Shown one piece after another: positions 16,703-26,112 of a stretch of DNA of 62,815 nt. Under the pieces are notes generated by a model that was not told where the DNA came from, did not search any database, and worked only from the letters and a program-made list of their open reading frames with translations. Source of the stretch: Paenibacillus soyae (GTDB lineage: Bacteria > Bacillota > Bacilli > Paenibacillales > Paenibacillaceae); assembly GCF_024623455.1 (NCBI RefSeq), contig NZ_JANIPJ010000031.1, forward strand, positions 1-62,815. Direction: 5' to 3'. The stretch's first letter is position 1; each line of letters begins with the position of its first letter. Both the position numbers and the translations under genes were made by a program.

Positions 16703-18322
16703 ATGGAAAAAGCTTCAAAAGGTAAAAAGAAGACTCTTGCACTGGCAGCGCTCACGCTTGCTAGCACCATGTTGTTCAGCGCATGCAGCAGCAACGGGAA
16801 CGCGAATGTGAACGGAAATAGCGCAGGCAAAGGAGATGGAGCAGCCGGTAAGCCTGTCACTCTGAAGGTCGAGGTGTTCGATCGAGGCAATGCGCCTGCG
16901 GGATCAACCATTACGGACAACTATTTGACCAAATTCGTACAAGACAACTTCGGCACTCCCAATAATATAAACGTAGAATTCGTTCCGATCCCGCGGTCGG
17001 AGGAGGTTCAGAAGCTTAACGTCCTGATGGCGAGCGGAAGCGACGTGCCGGACATCGTGTTCACGTACGATTCGGGTACGTTCTACCGCTATGCGCAGCA
17101 AGGCGGTTTGACAGAGCTTGGAGCGCTGCTCGACGAGCATGGTCCTAACCTGAAGAAGTTCTTGGGCGAAGAGACGATCGCATATGGCCAATATGAAGGC
17201 AAGCAGTATGCATTGCCGGCAAGACGCGCTCATCTGGGTAAATACTCGTCGTTCATCCGCCAGGACTGGCTCGACAAGCTGGGCTTGCCGGTACCAACAA
17301 CTACAGAGGAGCTGTACACGACGTTGAAAGCGTTCAAGGAGAAGGATCCGGGTGAAACCGGCGGCAAGGTCATTCCGCTCGGCATGGCGCTTGCTCCGGC
17401 TCAATACGAGCCGCTGATCTGGTCCTTCATCCAGCCTCACTCGGAGGAAGAGCGCTACACGCTGACACAGCAGCTGGGCTCGCGCGATTATCCGACGCTG
17501 CTGCCGGGCTTCAAGGACGCCTTGCAATTCATGAACAAGGTATATAACGAAGGCTTGATGAGCGCCGACTTCAGCTTGGATGAAGACAAGAAGAAGCTGA
17601 ACGAGGACGCCGCGAACGGTCTGGTCGGATTCTTCAGTGAAGACGACATGAACCCGTTCTATGCGGACGGCCTGTACGCGACGCTGCAGAAGAACATTCC
17701 GGATGCGAAGCTGTCCGCGGTTGACGTGTACTCGAACTCGGAAGGCAAGCATCCAAAGCCGGAATACGCGCCGGTTGGTCTCTATCTGATGATTCCGAAG
17801 AGCAGCGAACGTGCAGTGGAAGCAATCAAATACCTGGATTGGATGGCTTCGGGCGATAACCTGCTTTACATTCAGAACGGTGTTGAAGGTGAAAACTATA
17901 CGCTTCAGAACGGCATTCCGGTCATGAAAGCCGACGCAACGGAAGAAGCGAAGAACCGCTTGTTCAACGCAGGCGACATGGGTCTTATTTCGAATGGCAA
18001 GCAGCTTGGCGATACGGAGAAAAACGTAGAGGCTTACGTATACGGCATGCCGGAAGCTTTCCACGAAGAGACTCGCCGCGCGCTGACCGTTTCGAGATCC
18101 GATACGATTAAACCGGTTAGGTTCGACCGTCCGATCGAGGCTCAAGGCAAGTACGGCACGGGACTGCTCGATAAATTCCATGAAATTATCGTCAAGACGA
18201 CGATGGTGAAGCCGGATCAATTCGAGGCCACGTACGAAGCAGCAATGAAGGACTATATGGCTAACGGCGGTCAGGCCATTCTGGATGAACGCAAAGAAGC
18301 TTATGCGGCAATGAGCAAGTAG
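16703..18322 (+). CDS. sugar ABC transporter substrate-binding lipoprotein
   Basis: A 539-residue LipO-like solute-binding lipoprotein. The signal peptide is KKTLALAALTLASTMLFSAC, with the lipobox cysteine at about C28, followed by an Asn/Gly-rich linker. IVFTYDSGTFYRYAQQGGLTEL and FIRQDWLDKLGLPVPTT are typical of the family paired with LplB/YtcP. It is first in an operon controlled, by position, by the membrane AraC sensor upstream. GAAAGAGGGG precedes the ATG. An imperfect hairpin after its stop may set its level above that of the permeases. Confidence 0.93.
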   Translation: MEKASKGKKKTLALAALTLASTMLFSACSSNGNANVNGNSAGKGDGAAGKPVTLKVEVFDRGNAPAGSTITDNYLTKFVQDNFGTPNNINVEFVPIPRSEEVQKLNVLMASGSDVPDIVFTYDSGTFYRYAQQGGLTELGALLDEHGPNLKKFLGEETIAYGQYEGKQYALPARRAHLGKYSSFIRQDWLDKLGLPVPTTTEELYTTLKAFKEKDPGETGGKVIPLGMALAPAQYEPLIWSFIQPHSEEERYTLTQQLGSRDYPTLLPGFKDALQFMNKVYNEGLMSADFSLDEDKKKLNEDAANGLVGFFSEDDMNPFYADGLYATLQKNIPDAKLSAVDVYSNSEGKHPKPEYAPVGLYLMIPKSSERAVEAIKYLDWMASGDNLLYIQNGVEGENYTLQNGIPVMKADATEEAKNRLFNAGDMGLISNGKQLGDTEKNVEAYVYGMPEAFHEETRRALTVSRSDTIKPVRFDRPIEAQGKYGTGLLDKFHEIIVKTTMVKPDQFEATYEAAMKDYMANGGQAILDERKEAYAAMSK

Positions 18323-18341
18323 ACAAAAAACAGAAACAGCT

Positions 18342-18378
18342 CGGAGGCGATCAGCCGTCACGGACGACCGTCTCCGGG
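18342..18378 (+). other. imperfect intercistronic hairpin after the binding protein
   Basis: CGGAGGCG and CGTCTCCG can pair around a CCGTCACGG inner stem-loop between the binding protein and the first permease. No T-run follows, so it may protect the upstream message or cause partial termination. Confidence 0.35.
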
Positions 18379-18403
18379 CATCAACGTAAGCGGATAGGGG
18401 TGG

Positions 18404-19312
18404 ATGGCGTTGAAAGCGACTGCGTACTTACGAAGATATTGGCAATTGTATGCGCTGCTAGTTTTACCGGTCAGTTATTTTATACTTTTTAAATACGGTC
18501 CCATGTACGGCATTATTATCGCGTTCAAGGATTTCAACTTCTTCCAGGGCATTAACGGCAGCGAGTGGATCGGCTTCGAGGGGTTTAGAGAAGTATTCGC
18601 GATGCCGGATTTCTATAAGACGCTTCGAAACACGCTGATGCTTAACTTTTTCGATTTGCTGGTCTCGTTCCCGGCGCCGCTCATACTCGCCATCATGCTG
18701 TACGAGCTGAAGTTCGCCTGGTTCAAGAAGCTGTCGCAAACGATTTTGTACATCCCGCACTTTATCTCTTGGGTCATCATCGGCGGAATCGTCTACCAGG
18801 TGTTCGGCACGCAGTCCGGGATGATCAACAACCTGATTACGGCAATGGGCTTTGAGGCTATCCCTTTCCTAACTGACAAAAACGATTGGTTAATCACGTA
18901 CCTGGGAGTCGGAGTCTGGCAAAGCGCAGGCTGGGGAACGATCATTTATTTGGCGGCGCTGACGGGCATCAACAGAGAGCTCTTCGAAGCGGCAGACGTC
19001 GACGGAGCAAGCCGGATGAGGAAAATATGGAGCATCACGCTTCCGTCGCTGAAGCCGACGATCGTGACGCTGCTTATCATTAATTTGGGGCATATGATCG
19101 CAATCGGCTTCGAACGTCCGTACATTATCGGCAACACAGCCGTCCGCGATTATTCGGATGTGCTCAGCACCTTCGTCTACCGGATGGGCATCGAGTCCGG
19201 CCAATACACGCTCGCGACAGTCGTCGGCTTGTTCCAGGCGGTCGTAGGTCTGGTATTCGTGCTAGGTTCGAACTACGCCTCCAAGAAATTGACGGATCAA
19301 AGCATCCTCTAA
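18404..19312 (+). CDS. carbohydrate ABC transporter permease, LplB type
   Basis: A 302-residue LplB-branch permease with about six helices. LYALLVLPVSYFILFKYGPMYG is the standard opening and EAADVDGASRMRKIWSITLP the ATPase-docking EAA loop. AGGGGTGG precedes the ATG. It is the second gene of the operon beginning at 16703. It pairs with the YtcP-type permease that follows. Confidence 0.93.
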   Translation: MALKATAYLRRYWQLYALLVLPVSYFILFKYGPMYGIIIAFKDFNFFQGINGSEWIGFEGFREVFAMPDFYKTLRNTLMLNFFDLLVSFPAPLILAIMLYELKFAWFKKLSQTILYIPHFISWVIIGGIVYQVFGTQSGMINNLITAMGFEAIPFLTDKNDWLITYLGVGVWQSAGWGTIIYLAALTGINRELFEAADVDGASRMRKIWSITLPSLKPTIVTLLIINLGHMIAIGFERPYIIGNTAVRDYSDVLSTFVYRMGIESGQYTLATVVGLFQAVVGLVFVLGSNYASKKLTDQSIL

Positions 19313-19339
19313 CCTTCGAAAAGAAAGGAGCGATAAGAC

Positions 19340-20215
19340 ATGAGTGAACGACAAGCCAACCGGACATTCGACGCGATCAACACGACCGCCATCTTACTAT
19401 TCGTGCTGCTATGTCTGGCTCCGTTTATCCATATAATTGCGATATCCTTAAGCTCCGCGCGGGCGATTATGTCCGGCGAGGTCAGTCTCATTCCGGTCGA
19501 ATTGAACTGGACCGCCTACAAGCAGGTGTTCTCCGACATGTCGATGATCCGTTCGCTTGGATTTACGGTGATGATGACGCTGGTTTTCACCCTGATGTGT
19601 ATGTTTATGTCCATTACGGCGGCTTATCCGCTGGCCAAAACAAAGCTGAAAGGCCGCAAGCTGGTTATGTTCATCATTGTCATCACGATGTTTTTCAGCG
19701 GAGGCATCATTCCGGAATACATGCTTGTCCGCAATCTGGGACTGCTGGACTCGGTATGGGCGCTTATCCTGCCCGGATTGATCAGCCCGTTCTATTTAAT
19801 TATCTTGATCACATTTTTTCAGAATATTCCGGATTCTCTGGAGGAATCAGCGGAGATCGACGGCAGCTCCCACTTCCGGACGCTCGTCAGCATCATCGTA
19901 CCGTTGTCGCTTCCCGTCATCGCCACGCTTAGCCTGTTCTATGCCGTCGGGCGCTGGAACGGCTTCACGGATACGCTGATGTATATTACAAGCCCGGAGA
20001 TGTATCCGCTTCAATTAAAGCTGTACCAGCTGGTCCAGAACAATATGGTCAGCGAGCTGATGCAGCTGGAAGGCGCGACCGGGCAGTCGATGCTGCAGCC
20101 GGAGAGTCTGAAGGCGGCAAGCGTCATCTTCGCAACCGTGCCGATCTTAATCGTGTATCCATGGCTTCAGCGGTACTTTGTAAGCGGGGTCATGCTCGGG
20201 GCGGTTAAGGGGTAA
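19340..20215 (+). CDS. carbohydrate ABC transporter permease, YtcP type
   Basis: A 291-residue YtcP-branch permease. TAILLFVLLCLAPFIHIIAISL forms the first helix, ESAEIDGSSHFRTLVSIIVP is the EAA loop, and it ends YPWLQRYFVSGVMLGAVKG as expected. AAAGGAG precedes the start. Catabolic genes follow within 50 bp, so the importer and its enzymes form one transcription unit. Confidence 0.93.
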   Translation: MSERQANRTFDAINTTAILLFVLLCLAPFIHIIAISLSSARAIMSGEVSLIPVELNWTAYKQVFSDMSMIRSLGFTVMMTLVFTLMCMFMSITAAYPLAKTKLKGRKLVMFIIVITMFFSGGIIPEYMLVRNLGLLDSVWALILPGLISPFYLIILITFFQNIPDSLEESAEIDGSSHFRTLVSIIVPLSLPVIATLSLFYAVGRWNGFTDTLMYITSPEMYPLQLKLYQLVQNNMVSELMQLEGATGQSMLQPESLKAASVIFATVPILIVYPWLQRYFVSGVMLGAVKG

Positions 20216-20262
20216 AAAGAGAAACGGCTGTTCGCCGTAAGTCACCGGGAGGGAATGGAGAC

Positions 20263-21213
20263 ATGGGGAAGGACAAAGGAAGCTATTCGTTTTCTACATG
20301 CTGGAATATAAAAAGGCATCAGACGGGCAGCGGGATGATTAATGAAATCCGGGAGCTCGGCTTCCGGTACGTCGAGCTGAACTATAACGTGACGGATGAG
20401 TTGCTGGCGACGATCGAGCCGATGATCGAGCGGGGAGAGATCGGCGTGTCGAGCGTGCACAATACGTTCCCGCATGTGCCCGATCCCGATTACGGCACGG
20501 ATTCCGTTCTGCTCGGCTTCGACGATGAAGCGAAACGGCAGCGAGCGATCGAGCTGGTCGTCCGTTCCGCCGAGCATGCGCACCGTTACGGAGCGAAGGC
20601 GGTGGTCGTCCATCCGGGAGAGGTGCCGTTCGACTACAACATCGATCAAGAGCTCAAGCGGCTGTACAACGAGCAAGGGCCGGCATCGGCCGCTTACGCC
20701 GCGTTATGGAGCGAGATGCTGGAGCGTCGGGAAGCGCTGGCGGCAACCTATTTGCGGAGAATTGGAGACAGCCTGGAGGATATATGCGACCGAATTGAAG
20801 CCAAGGGCTGGGATGTATCGATAGGAATCGAAACGAGGTCGCGCTGCTATCAGATGCCGACGCTGAGCGAGGCGGCAGTCGTCTTCGACCGGATCCAGGG
20901 CGCCAGGGTGGGGCTATGGTACGATTTCGGACACGGCATGATGATGGAGCGCATGGGCTTATACGATAACGCGGGCGAGATGGAAGCGATCAAGGACCGC
21001 GTGGTGGGCATTCATATTCACGAGACGGTCGGGCTGTCGGATCATTGGTGCCCTTATGTGCACAGCGGCGATATGAGCTACTTCGATCGCTTCCTTCCGA
21101 TCATTGCGGCAGCGCCCGTGAAGGTGTATGAGCTGAAAGCGGCATGCACGCCGGAGGAAATCGAGCGCAGCCACGAGCTGCTGCTCGGTAAGCTGGCCGC
21201 TATCGGAGGATAA
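20263..21213 (+). CDS. sugar phosphate isomerase/epimerase-like TIM-barrel protein
   Basis: A 316-residue protein of the xylose-isomerase-like TIM-barrel (AP endonuclease 2) superfamily. Signature pieces are IRELGFRYVELNYN, VSSVHNTFPHVPD, VVVHPGEVPFDYN, IGIETRSRC, LWYDFGHGMM and VVGIHIHETVG, which supply the His/Glu/Asp metal ligands of such enzymes. Family members isomerise, epimerise or dehydrate sugars and polyols; iolE at 28068 is a distant relative. GGGAGGG precedes the start. Its place behind an importer and before an unknown protein and hydrolase-like proteins suggests it handles the imported sugar after hydrolysis. The exact substrate cannot be told. Confidence 0.82.
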   Translation: MGKDKGSYSFSTCWNIKRHQTGSGMINEIRELGFRYVELNYNVTDELLATIEPMIERGEIGVSSVHNTFPHVPDPDYGTDSVLLGFDDEAKRQRAIELVVRSAEHAHRYGAKAVVVHPGEVPFDYNIDQELKRLYNEQGPASAAYAALWSEMLERREALAATYLRRIGDSLEDICDRIEAKGWDVSIGIETRSRCYQMPTLSEAAVVFDRIQGARVGLWYDFGHGMMMERMGLYDNAGEMEAIKDRVVGIHIHETVGLSDHWCPYVHSGDMSYFDRFLPIIAAAPVKVYELKAACTPEEIERSHELLLGKLAAIGG

Positions 21214-21218
21214 GAGCG

Positions 21219-21923
21219 ATGGACATGAAGCTTGCGGCTTCATACGCGCCGCGGTTGTATTTCGACCGGAACGAACCGTTCTATCCGGTGCGGGTTGGCG
21301 TATCCCTCCTTCGCCGGGGGGAGCGGTCGCCGTCCTTTCGGCGCTTCGTGGAATGGGAGGAGGCTTCGATCGCTTATGCGATCGAATTCGCCATTTATTG
21401 GGATTACGATATTCAGCATTTGTATGAGCTGGAGCATGTATGGGTCTATGTGGATAAAGCGGGTCAGGTAGCCGACGCGGAGGCGAGCTTCCACGGCCGG
21501 TACTTGAAGGCTCTGCTGCCGGACCGTTCGAACCTGTCGGGGAGGACGGTGAGCTTGTATTCGCAGCCGGGCAAGCATGCGTTCTCGCCGGTTCCCGTTC
21601 TCTTCGAGCTGCTGCCGGACGCAAGGACGGCGACGGACCGGGATGCCGGCAGGGACGGATTGACCTTGCCGGATTGGTACGAGGCGCGGGAGCTGTACGA
21701 CGAAGAAACGAATCGGCTGGTGCGCGCCTATCAACAGGCGAATCACCGGTTCGCTCCTTCTTTTGAATACGACGCTTGGGAGCTGGCGAATCGCGGAGAG
21801 CTGTTCGTTCCGTGGGACGCTCTATATAAGGAAATACCGGAACGAATCGAGGCCGAGCTCAGAGACATTCGGCGATCGGTTGCCGGCCGGAAGGGACAAG
21901 GGAAGGATGATCGCGATGTTTGA
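21219..21923 (+). CDS. unrecognised protein in sugar operon
   Basis: A 234-residue soluble protein without signal peptide or membrane helix, not recognised. It is rich in aromatic and acidic residues; AIEFAIYWDYDIQHLYELEHVWVYVD and EASFHGRYLK look like a beta-strand-rich core with conserved-looking Trp, His and Asp/Glu, reminiscent of carbohydrate-active beta-sandwich proteins. It starts five bases after the TIM-barrel gene and overlaps the next gene, so it is translated as part of the operon. A link to the imported carbohydrate is inferred from position alone. Confidence 0.7.
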   Translation: MDMKLAASYAPRLYFDRNEPFYPVRVGVSLLRRGERSPSFRRFVEWEEASIAYAIEFAIYWDYDIQHLYELEHVWVYVDKAGQVADAEASFHGRYLKALLPDRSNLSGRTVSLYSQPGKHAFSPVPVLFELLPDARTATDRDAGRDGLTLPDWYEARELYDEETNRLVRAYQQANHRFAPSFEYDAWELANRGELFVPWDALYKEIPERIEAELRDIRRSVAGRKGQGKDDRDV

Positions 21924-23673
21924 GAAGCTGACAGCCATTAATGATGAATGGGTCAAGCCGGGGATAGACAATCAGATTACGGACGGCGCCAGCCGCTTTT
22001 ATGGCGGGGTGGCCGACCCGGACAACGGCATCGCGTGGCCGACCCATACGGGTACGCTGGCGGTGATGGCGATATGGGGCTGCGCTCTCGTAAACGAGGA
22101 GTCGAGCTATTATCATGACGAGCGCGTGCTCGAAGCGTTGGAGCTTGCGGCAGCGTTCATCGTCCGGGTTCAGCATGCGGACGGCACGATCTCGCCCGGT
22201 TGGACGAATATGCATTCGCCGCCGGATACGGGATTTGCCGTCGTCGGGCTTGCCCAGCTTCTCGAGCTGCTGGAGAAGCATGAATGGGCGGCGCTGGACG
22301 GAGTACGGGCAAACATAAAGCTGTTCCTGGAGCGGTCCGTTCCCGCGATCCTTACCGGCGGCTGCCACACGCCTAATCATCGCTGGGTGCTGACCGCCGC
22401 GCTCGCTTTCTTGCATAGGTTAACCGGAGACAATCAGCTGATCGCTCGTGCCGACGCATGGCTCGCGGAAGGGATGGACTGCACGGAGGACGGCGAGTGG
22501 ACGGAGCGCAGCAACGGCATCTACAACGGCGTCAGCGACGTGATGCTGTACCATACGGCCGAGCTGCTCGGACGGCCGGAGCTACTGGAGCCGGTTCGCA
22601 GCAACCTGCGGATGATGGCCTATCTTATCCATCCGGACGGAGAAGTCGTGACCGACTATTCTGGACGGCAGGACTTCGGACATAAGCATGATATGTCGGG
22701 CTATCACTTTGTCGCGGCGTTGATGGCGCATCTCGATCAGGAGCCGTTGTTCGCCGCCTTGGCCGAGCTGGCGGGCGATGCGTCGAGGCATCCCGGAGCG
22801 ATTCCGAACAACGGGCTGATGGGCCTGCTGCTCCGTCCCGAGCTGCGGGAGCATGCGGTGGAGCCGGCCGATTTGCCGGATCATTACAAGGTCGTCATTA
22901 ACGGCAGGTTCAACCGCCAGCAGTACTTGAGCCGGATGGAATCGGCCGGTCATGGCGGGCGGATCTATCACAGCCGCTTGCATCCCGAGTTCGGCGCTCC
23001 GGTCGCCCGGGAGCGGAGAGGCATGACGAGCATGACCGTCATGACGGAGACGAGCTCGTTCCTCGCGCTCCGGCACGGAGAGGCGAAGCTGCTCGGGGTG
23101 CAGGTCAGCAGCTCGTTCGAGCCCGGCTTCATCAAGATGAACGAGCTGGAGCCGCTTGAGGACGGCTATCGGCTGGCGGGCTCGGAGTCGAAGGGCTACT
23201 ACGGCCCGGTAGCGGCCGAGCGGCTTCCGGAATCGGCGGGAGCTCCGGTCAGTCCTTGGTATTTGCTGCCTCATCAGCTTCGCGAAGTGACGCATCTGCA
23301 GCACCATCATGTGCAGGTCGAGCTCGCGGAAGAGGCCGGCGGATGGCGGCTCCGCGTCCAATGCGACATGCCGGATGTGATGCTGACCCAAATTTCTTTT
23401 ATCTTCGGCAGAGAAGGGACATTCGCCGGAGGCGAGCGGGCGGATGCCGAAGCGGGCACGCAATTTTGGAAGGACGGCACGGTTCGCTATTCGTCGGGCT
23501 CCGATTGGATCGAGCTGGACGGCGGCGCGCACGAGCATGGGGCCAAGTCGATACGCGGAGCGGGATTCCCGGCGGATTGCAAAACGCTCGTCGTCAATGT
23601 GCTCACGCCGTACGACCGGACGTTTCATCTAAGGCTGTCGCCGGCTGACGGCAAGGAGGGGAGCTTACAATGA
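21916..23673 (+). CDS. putative (alpha/alpha) toroid carbohydrate-active enzyme, function unknown
   Basis: A 585-residue cytoplasmic protein. The first 300 residues show repeated pairs of helices with family-like motifs (NGIAWPTHTGTLAVMAIWGC, GGCHTPNHRWVLTAAL, NGIYNGVSDVMLYHTAELL), as in alpha/alpha-barrel polysaccharide lyases and unsaturated uronyl hydrolases; the rest looks beta-rich, like the C-terminal half of heparinase II/III-type proteins. The start at 21916 is chosen for GGGAAGG upstream and overlaps the previous stop. It ends in an ATGA overlap with the GH105-type gene. It may be a lyase or hydrolase acting before that enzyme; no catalytic residue can be assigned safely. Confidence 0.65.
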   Translation: MFEKLTAINDEWVKPGIDNQITDGASRFYGGVADPDNGIAWPTHTGTLAVMAIWGCALVNEESSYYHDERVLEALELAAAFIVRVQHADGTISPGWTNMHSPPDTGFAVVGLAQLLELLEKHEWAALDGVRANIKLFLERSVPAILTGGCHTPNHRWVLTAALAFLHRLTGDNQLIARADAWLAEGMDCTEDGEWTERSNGIYNGVSDVMLYHTAELLGRPELLEPVRSNLRMMAYLIHPDGEVVTDYSGRQDFGHKHDMSGYHFVAALMAHLDQEPLFAALAELAGDASRHPGAIPNNGLMGLLLRPELREHAVEPADLPDHYKVVINGRFNRQQYLSRMESAGHGGRIYHSRLHPEFGAPVARERRGMTSMTVMTETSSFLALRHGEAKLLGVQVSSSFEPGFIKMNELEPLEDGYRLAGSESKGYYGPVAAERLPESAGAPVSPWYLLPHQLREVTHLQHHHVQVELAEEAGGWRLRVQCDMPDVMLTQISFIFGREGTFAGGERADAEAGTQFWKDGTVRYSSGSDWIELDGGAHEHGAKSIRGAGFPADCKTLVVNVLTPYDRTFHLRLSPADGKEGSLQ

Positions 23674-25934
23674 CCGCATATATGGAATATCGAGACAGCT
23701 CGCGATACGCGTTCGGCCATGATGCTCGCCGCATTCTGGAGCTCCTGGCGGGCCGTTACGCCGGAGCCAATCCGAAGGTCCCGTTCGCTTACCGCGCTTT
23801 CTCGCGGCTTGGCATCCTGCAGAACGAAGAAGGGCTTTACGACATGGGGCTCGCGGCCCGATTGCCGGATGCGGACAGCGGCGATTACGCCTACCTGTAC
23901 GGGCTTGTCTGGAGCGACGACGAGCGTTCGATCGACAGCGTGCTGGAGCCGCTCGGTCCGATTAAGCTGTACCTGAACGGACAGCTTCTGTTCCGGACGT
24001 CCGCCGTGGAGGAAATGAAGCCGGACGCGCGCGTGATCATCCCGATCGTATTCGCGAAAGGCTGGAACCGGATCTTGATCGAAGCCAGGAGGACGCCAGC
24101 CGGCTTCGGCTGCCGATTCGGGGCCGACGAAGCGAAGGTGCGCATCCTGAACGTGCTCGCGCCGTTCGCGGGGCGGGACGGCAGCGCAGGCTGGGTATAC
24201 TCCGCGCCGGTCAAGAAGTCCTGCTACGGCGAAGGCGCCTTCCCGGATGAGCGGGGCGCGGAAGAGGAGACGGGGCTGCAATGGTTCCCCCGCACGGCAT
24301 GGACGGCGTCGGAATCGGCTTTGCCGAACCTGGAGCGTAAGTATGGACGGCCGGAGAAGCCGGCTGCGGGTTACGGATGGACGCGGCTGGCGATGACGGG
24401 CAGCCGAACGGTGGAATTGGAAGGCCGCGTGTACGGACCTTCCTCCATATGGATGGACGGCGAGCTGGTGCTGGAGCTTGCCGGAGCGGGTGATTTCCGG
24501 GAGCTTGTGCAGGTTGGCGCCGGAGATGGCGGCGAAGGCAGGCAGCTCCTGATCCGTACGCTCAGCGGCTCGAATGGCTGGGGCTTCGAGCTCCGCGCTT
24601 CGGCTGGCGGCAAGCCGCTTGCATGCGAGCAGCCCTTGCGCGTACACGGCTACGACGGCGCTTGGCTGTACGCGGGACCGATAGACCCGAACGCGGGGAT
24701 CGGCGTGTCCGATATTTGCAGAGCCTCGGCGCTTCTGCCCGCCGTTCATCTGGACGGCAGCCCGGCAGGCAGCGTCTACTGGGAGACCGGCGCGCCGCAC
24801 ACCCGAGTGCGTCCCTACTACGAGAACGCGATGCTGAGCAACAAATGGACGACGGGCACGGCAACCAACTTCGGGCGCTGGGACTATCCGCTTGGCGTCA
24901 CGATGTACGGCTTGCTTCGCGCTTCCAGGACGCTTGAGCGGCCGGATTTGGCCGATTACGCGCTGGAGCACATCCGCAGCTGCACGGCGATGTACGATTA
25001 TTCGTTATGGGATCGCGGCGAATACGGCTTTCCGAGCGTCAATCACCAGCTGGTCCTTATGCGGATGCTGGATAACTGCGGCTCGTTCGGCTCCGCGATG
25101 CTGGAGGCTTATTCCGCGGAAGGGGACGAATCGTTCCTGCGCATTGCGGACACGATCGCGGACTTTATGCTGCGGAAGCTGGAGAGAAGAGAGGACGGCG
25201 CGTTCTACCGCTTAAGCGAAGGCGAATATTTCGACCGCACGATGTGGGCGGACGATCTGTACATGAGCGCTCCGTTCTTGACGCGGTATGCCGTCGCGAC
25301 AGGGAAGCGGGAAGCGATGGACGAAGCGGCGCGGCAATTCCTGCTGTTCCGGCAGTACCTGTTCATGGAAGACGAGCGCATCATGTCGCATGTATACGAC
25401 TTCAAATACGGCCAGGCGACGAGAGTGCCTTGGGGCCGGGGCAACGGCTGGGTGCTGTTCTCGCTTACGGAGCTGCTCGAGCGTCTGCCGGACGATCACC
25501 GGGACCGCGAAGCGCTGCTGTCTTTCTTCCGGGAGATGTGCGCGGGAGTGTCGGCCCTGCAAAGCGATTCGGGGCTGTGGAGGCAGGTGCTGAACGAGCC
25601 GGAGGCGTACGAGGAAGCTTCGTGCACGGCGATGTTCGCCTACGCCTTCGCCCGCGGCGTCCGGTTCGGCTGGCTGACGGACGGCGAGCTCTATGCGGAA
25701 GCAGCGTTCAAGGCTTGGCGCGGCCTGACGGGCGGCGCGATCGATCGGTCGGGCAACGTCCACGGCGTATGCAGCGGGTCCCGGTACTCGTTCTCGCCGG
25801 ACTACTACATGTACGATTTGCGAACCGTGGTGAACGATAATCACGGCATCGGCATCATGATGCTGGCGGGCGTGGAGATTAGCAGCCTGAAGGCGGCTCT
25901 GGCGTTGCCTCGTCCAGCGAATGTACTCTCTTAA
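23670..25934 (+). CDS. GH88/GH105-type unsaturated uronyl hydrolase with N-terminal beta modules
   Basis: A 754-residue protein without signal peptide. The last 350 residues are an alpha/alpha barrel with GH105-like motifs (FGRWDYPLGVTMYGLL, TMWADDLYMSAPFL with the probable catalytic Asp, IMSHVYDF, WGRGNGWVLFSL, YEEASCTAMFAYAF). GH105 enzymes hydrate and split the unsaturated uronate from rhamnogalacturonan or related oligomers. The first 350 residues appear to hold two related beta modules (KGWNRILIEARR...GFGCRFG and GRQLLIRTLSGSNGWGFEL). This is about twice the usual GH105 length. A paralogue of similar design lies at 40946. It overlaps the gene before by ATGA. Confidence 0.82.
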   Translation: MTAYMEYRDSSRYAFGHDARRILELLAGRYAGANPKVPFAYRAFSRLGILQNEEGLYDMGLAARLPDADSGDYAYLYGLVWSDDERSIDSVLEPLGPIKLYLNGQLLFRTSAVEEMKPDARVIIPIVFAKGWNRILIEARRTPAGFGCRFGADEAKVRILNVLAPFAGRDGSAGWVYSAPVKKSCYGEGAFPDERGAEEETGLQWFPRTAWTASESALPNLERKYGRPEKPAAGYGWTRLAMTGSRTVELEGRVYGPSSIWMDGELVLELAGAGDFRELVQVGAGDGGEGRQLLIRTLSGSNGWGFELRASAGGKPLACEQPLRVHGYDGAWLYAGPIDPNAGIGVSDICRASALLPAVHLDGSPAGSVYWETGAPHTRVRPYYENAMLSNKWTTGTATNFGRWDYPLGVTMYGLLRASRTLERPDLADYALEHIRSCTAMYDYSLWDRGEYGFPSVNHQLVLMRMLDNCGSFGSAMLEAYSAEGDESFLRIADTIADFMLRKLERREDGAFYRLSEGEYFDRTMWADDLYMSAPFLTRYAVATGKREAMDEAARQFLLFRQYLFMEDERIMSHVYDFKYGQATRVPWGRGNGWVLFSLTELLERLPDDHRDREALLSFFREMCAGVSALQSDSGLWRQVLNEPEAYEEASCTAMFAYAFARGVRFGWLTDGELYAEAAFKAWRGLTGGAIDRSGNVHGVCSGSRYSFSPDYYMYDLRTVVNDNHGIGIMMLAGVEISSLKAALALPRPANVLS

Positions 25935-25994
25935 ACGAACATTTGCATGGAAAAGACTGCCGGGCGCTCCGTTCACTCATGCCAAATCGCCAGC

Positions 25995-26029
25995 TGGGCT
26001 GCAAGAGTGAAAATCACTGCTGCAGCCCG
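25995..26029 (+). terminator. hairpin after the second sugar operon
   Basis: GGGCTGCA (25996-26003) pairs with TGCAGCCC (26021-26028), with an inner AGTGA/TCACT stem. There is no T-run directly behind it; the nearest T-run is at about 26060. Termination is likely but not certain. Confidence 0.55.
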
Positions 26030-26076
26030 GCAGGCGGGCGATGCGGCGTGTCGCGCAAATTTTTTTTCGCAAAGGG

Positions 26077-26088
26077 TAAAGCGCTTAA
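26077..26088 (+). promoter_or_regulatory. operator-like palindrome before iolD
   Basis: TAAAGCGCTTAA, centred on AGCGCT, lies 25 bp before the iolD start. The LacI-family regulator at the end of this operon is the obvious candidate to bind it, and an AGCGCT core also lies at 33449-33454 before the regulator's own gene. Confidence 0.45.
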
Positions 26089-26112
26089 TCTAACGACAAA
26101 GGTGGGAATCCG

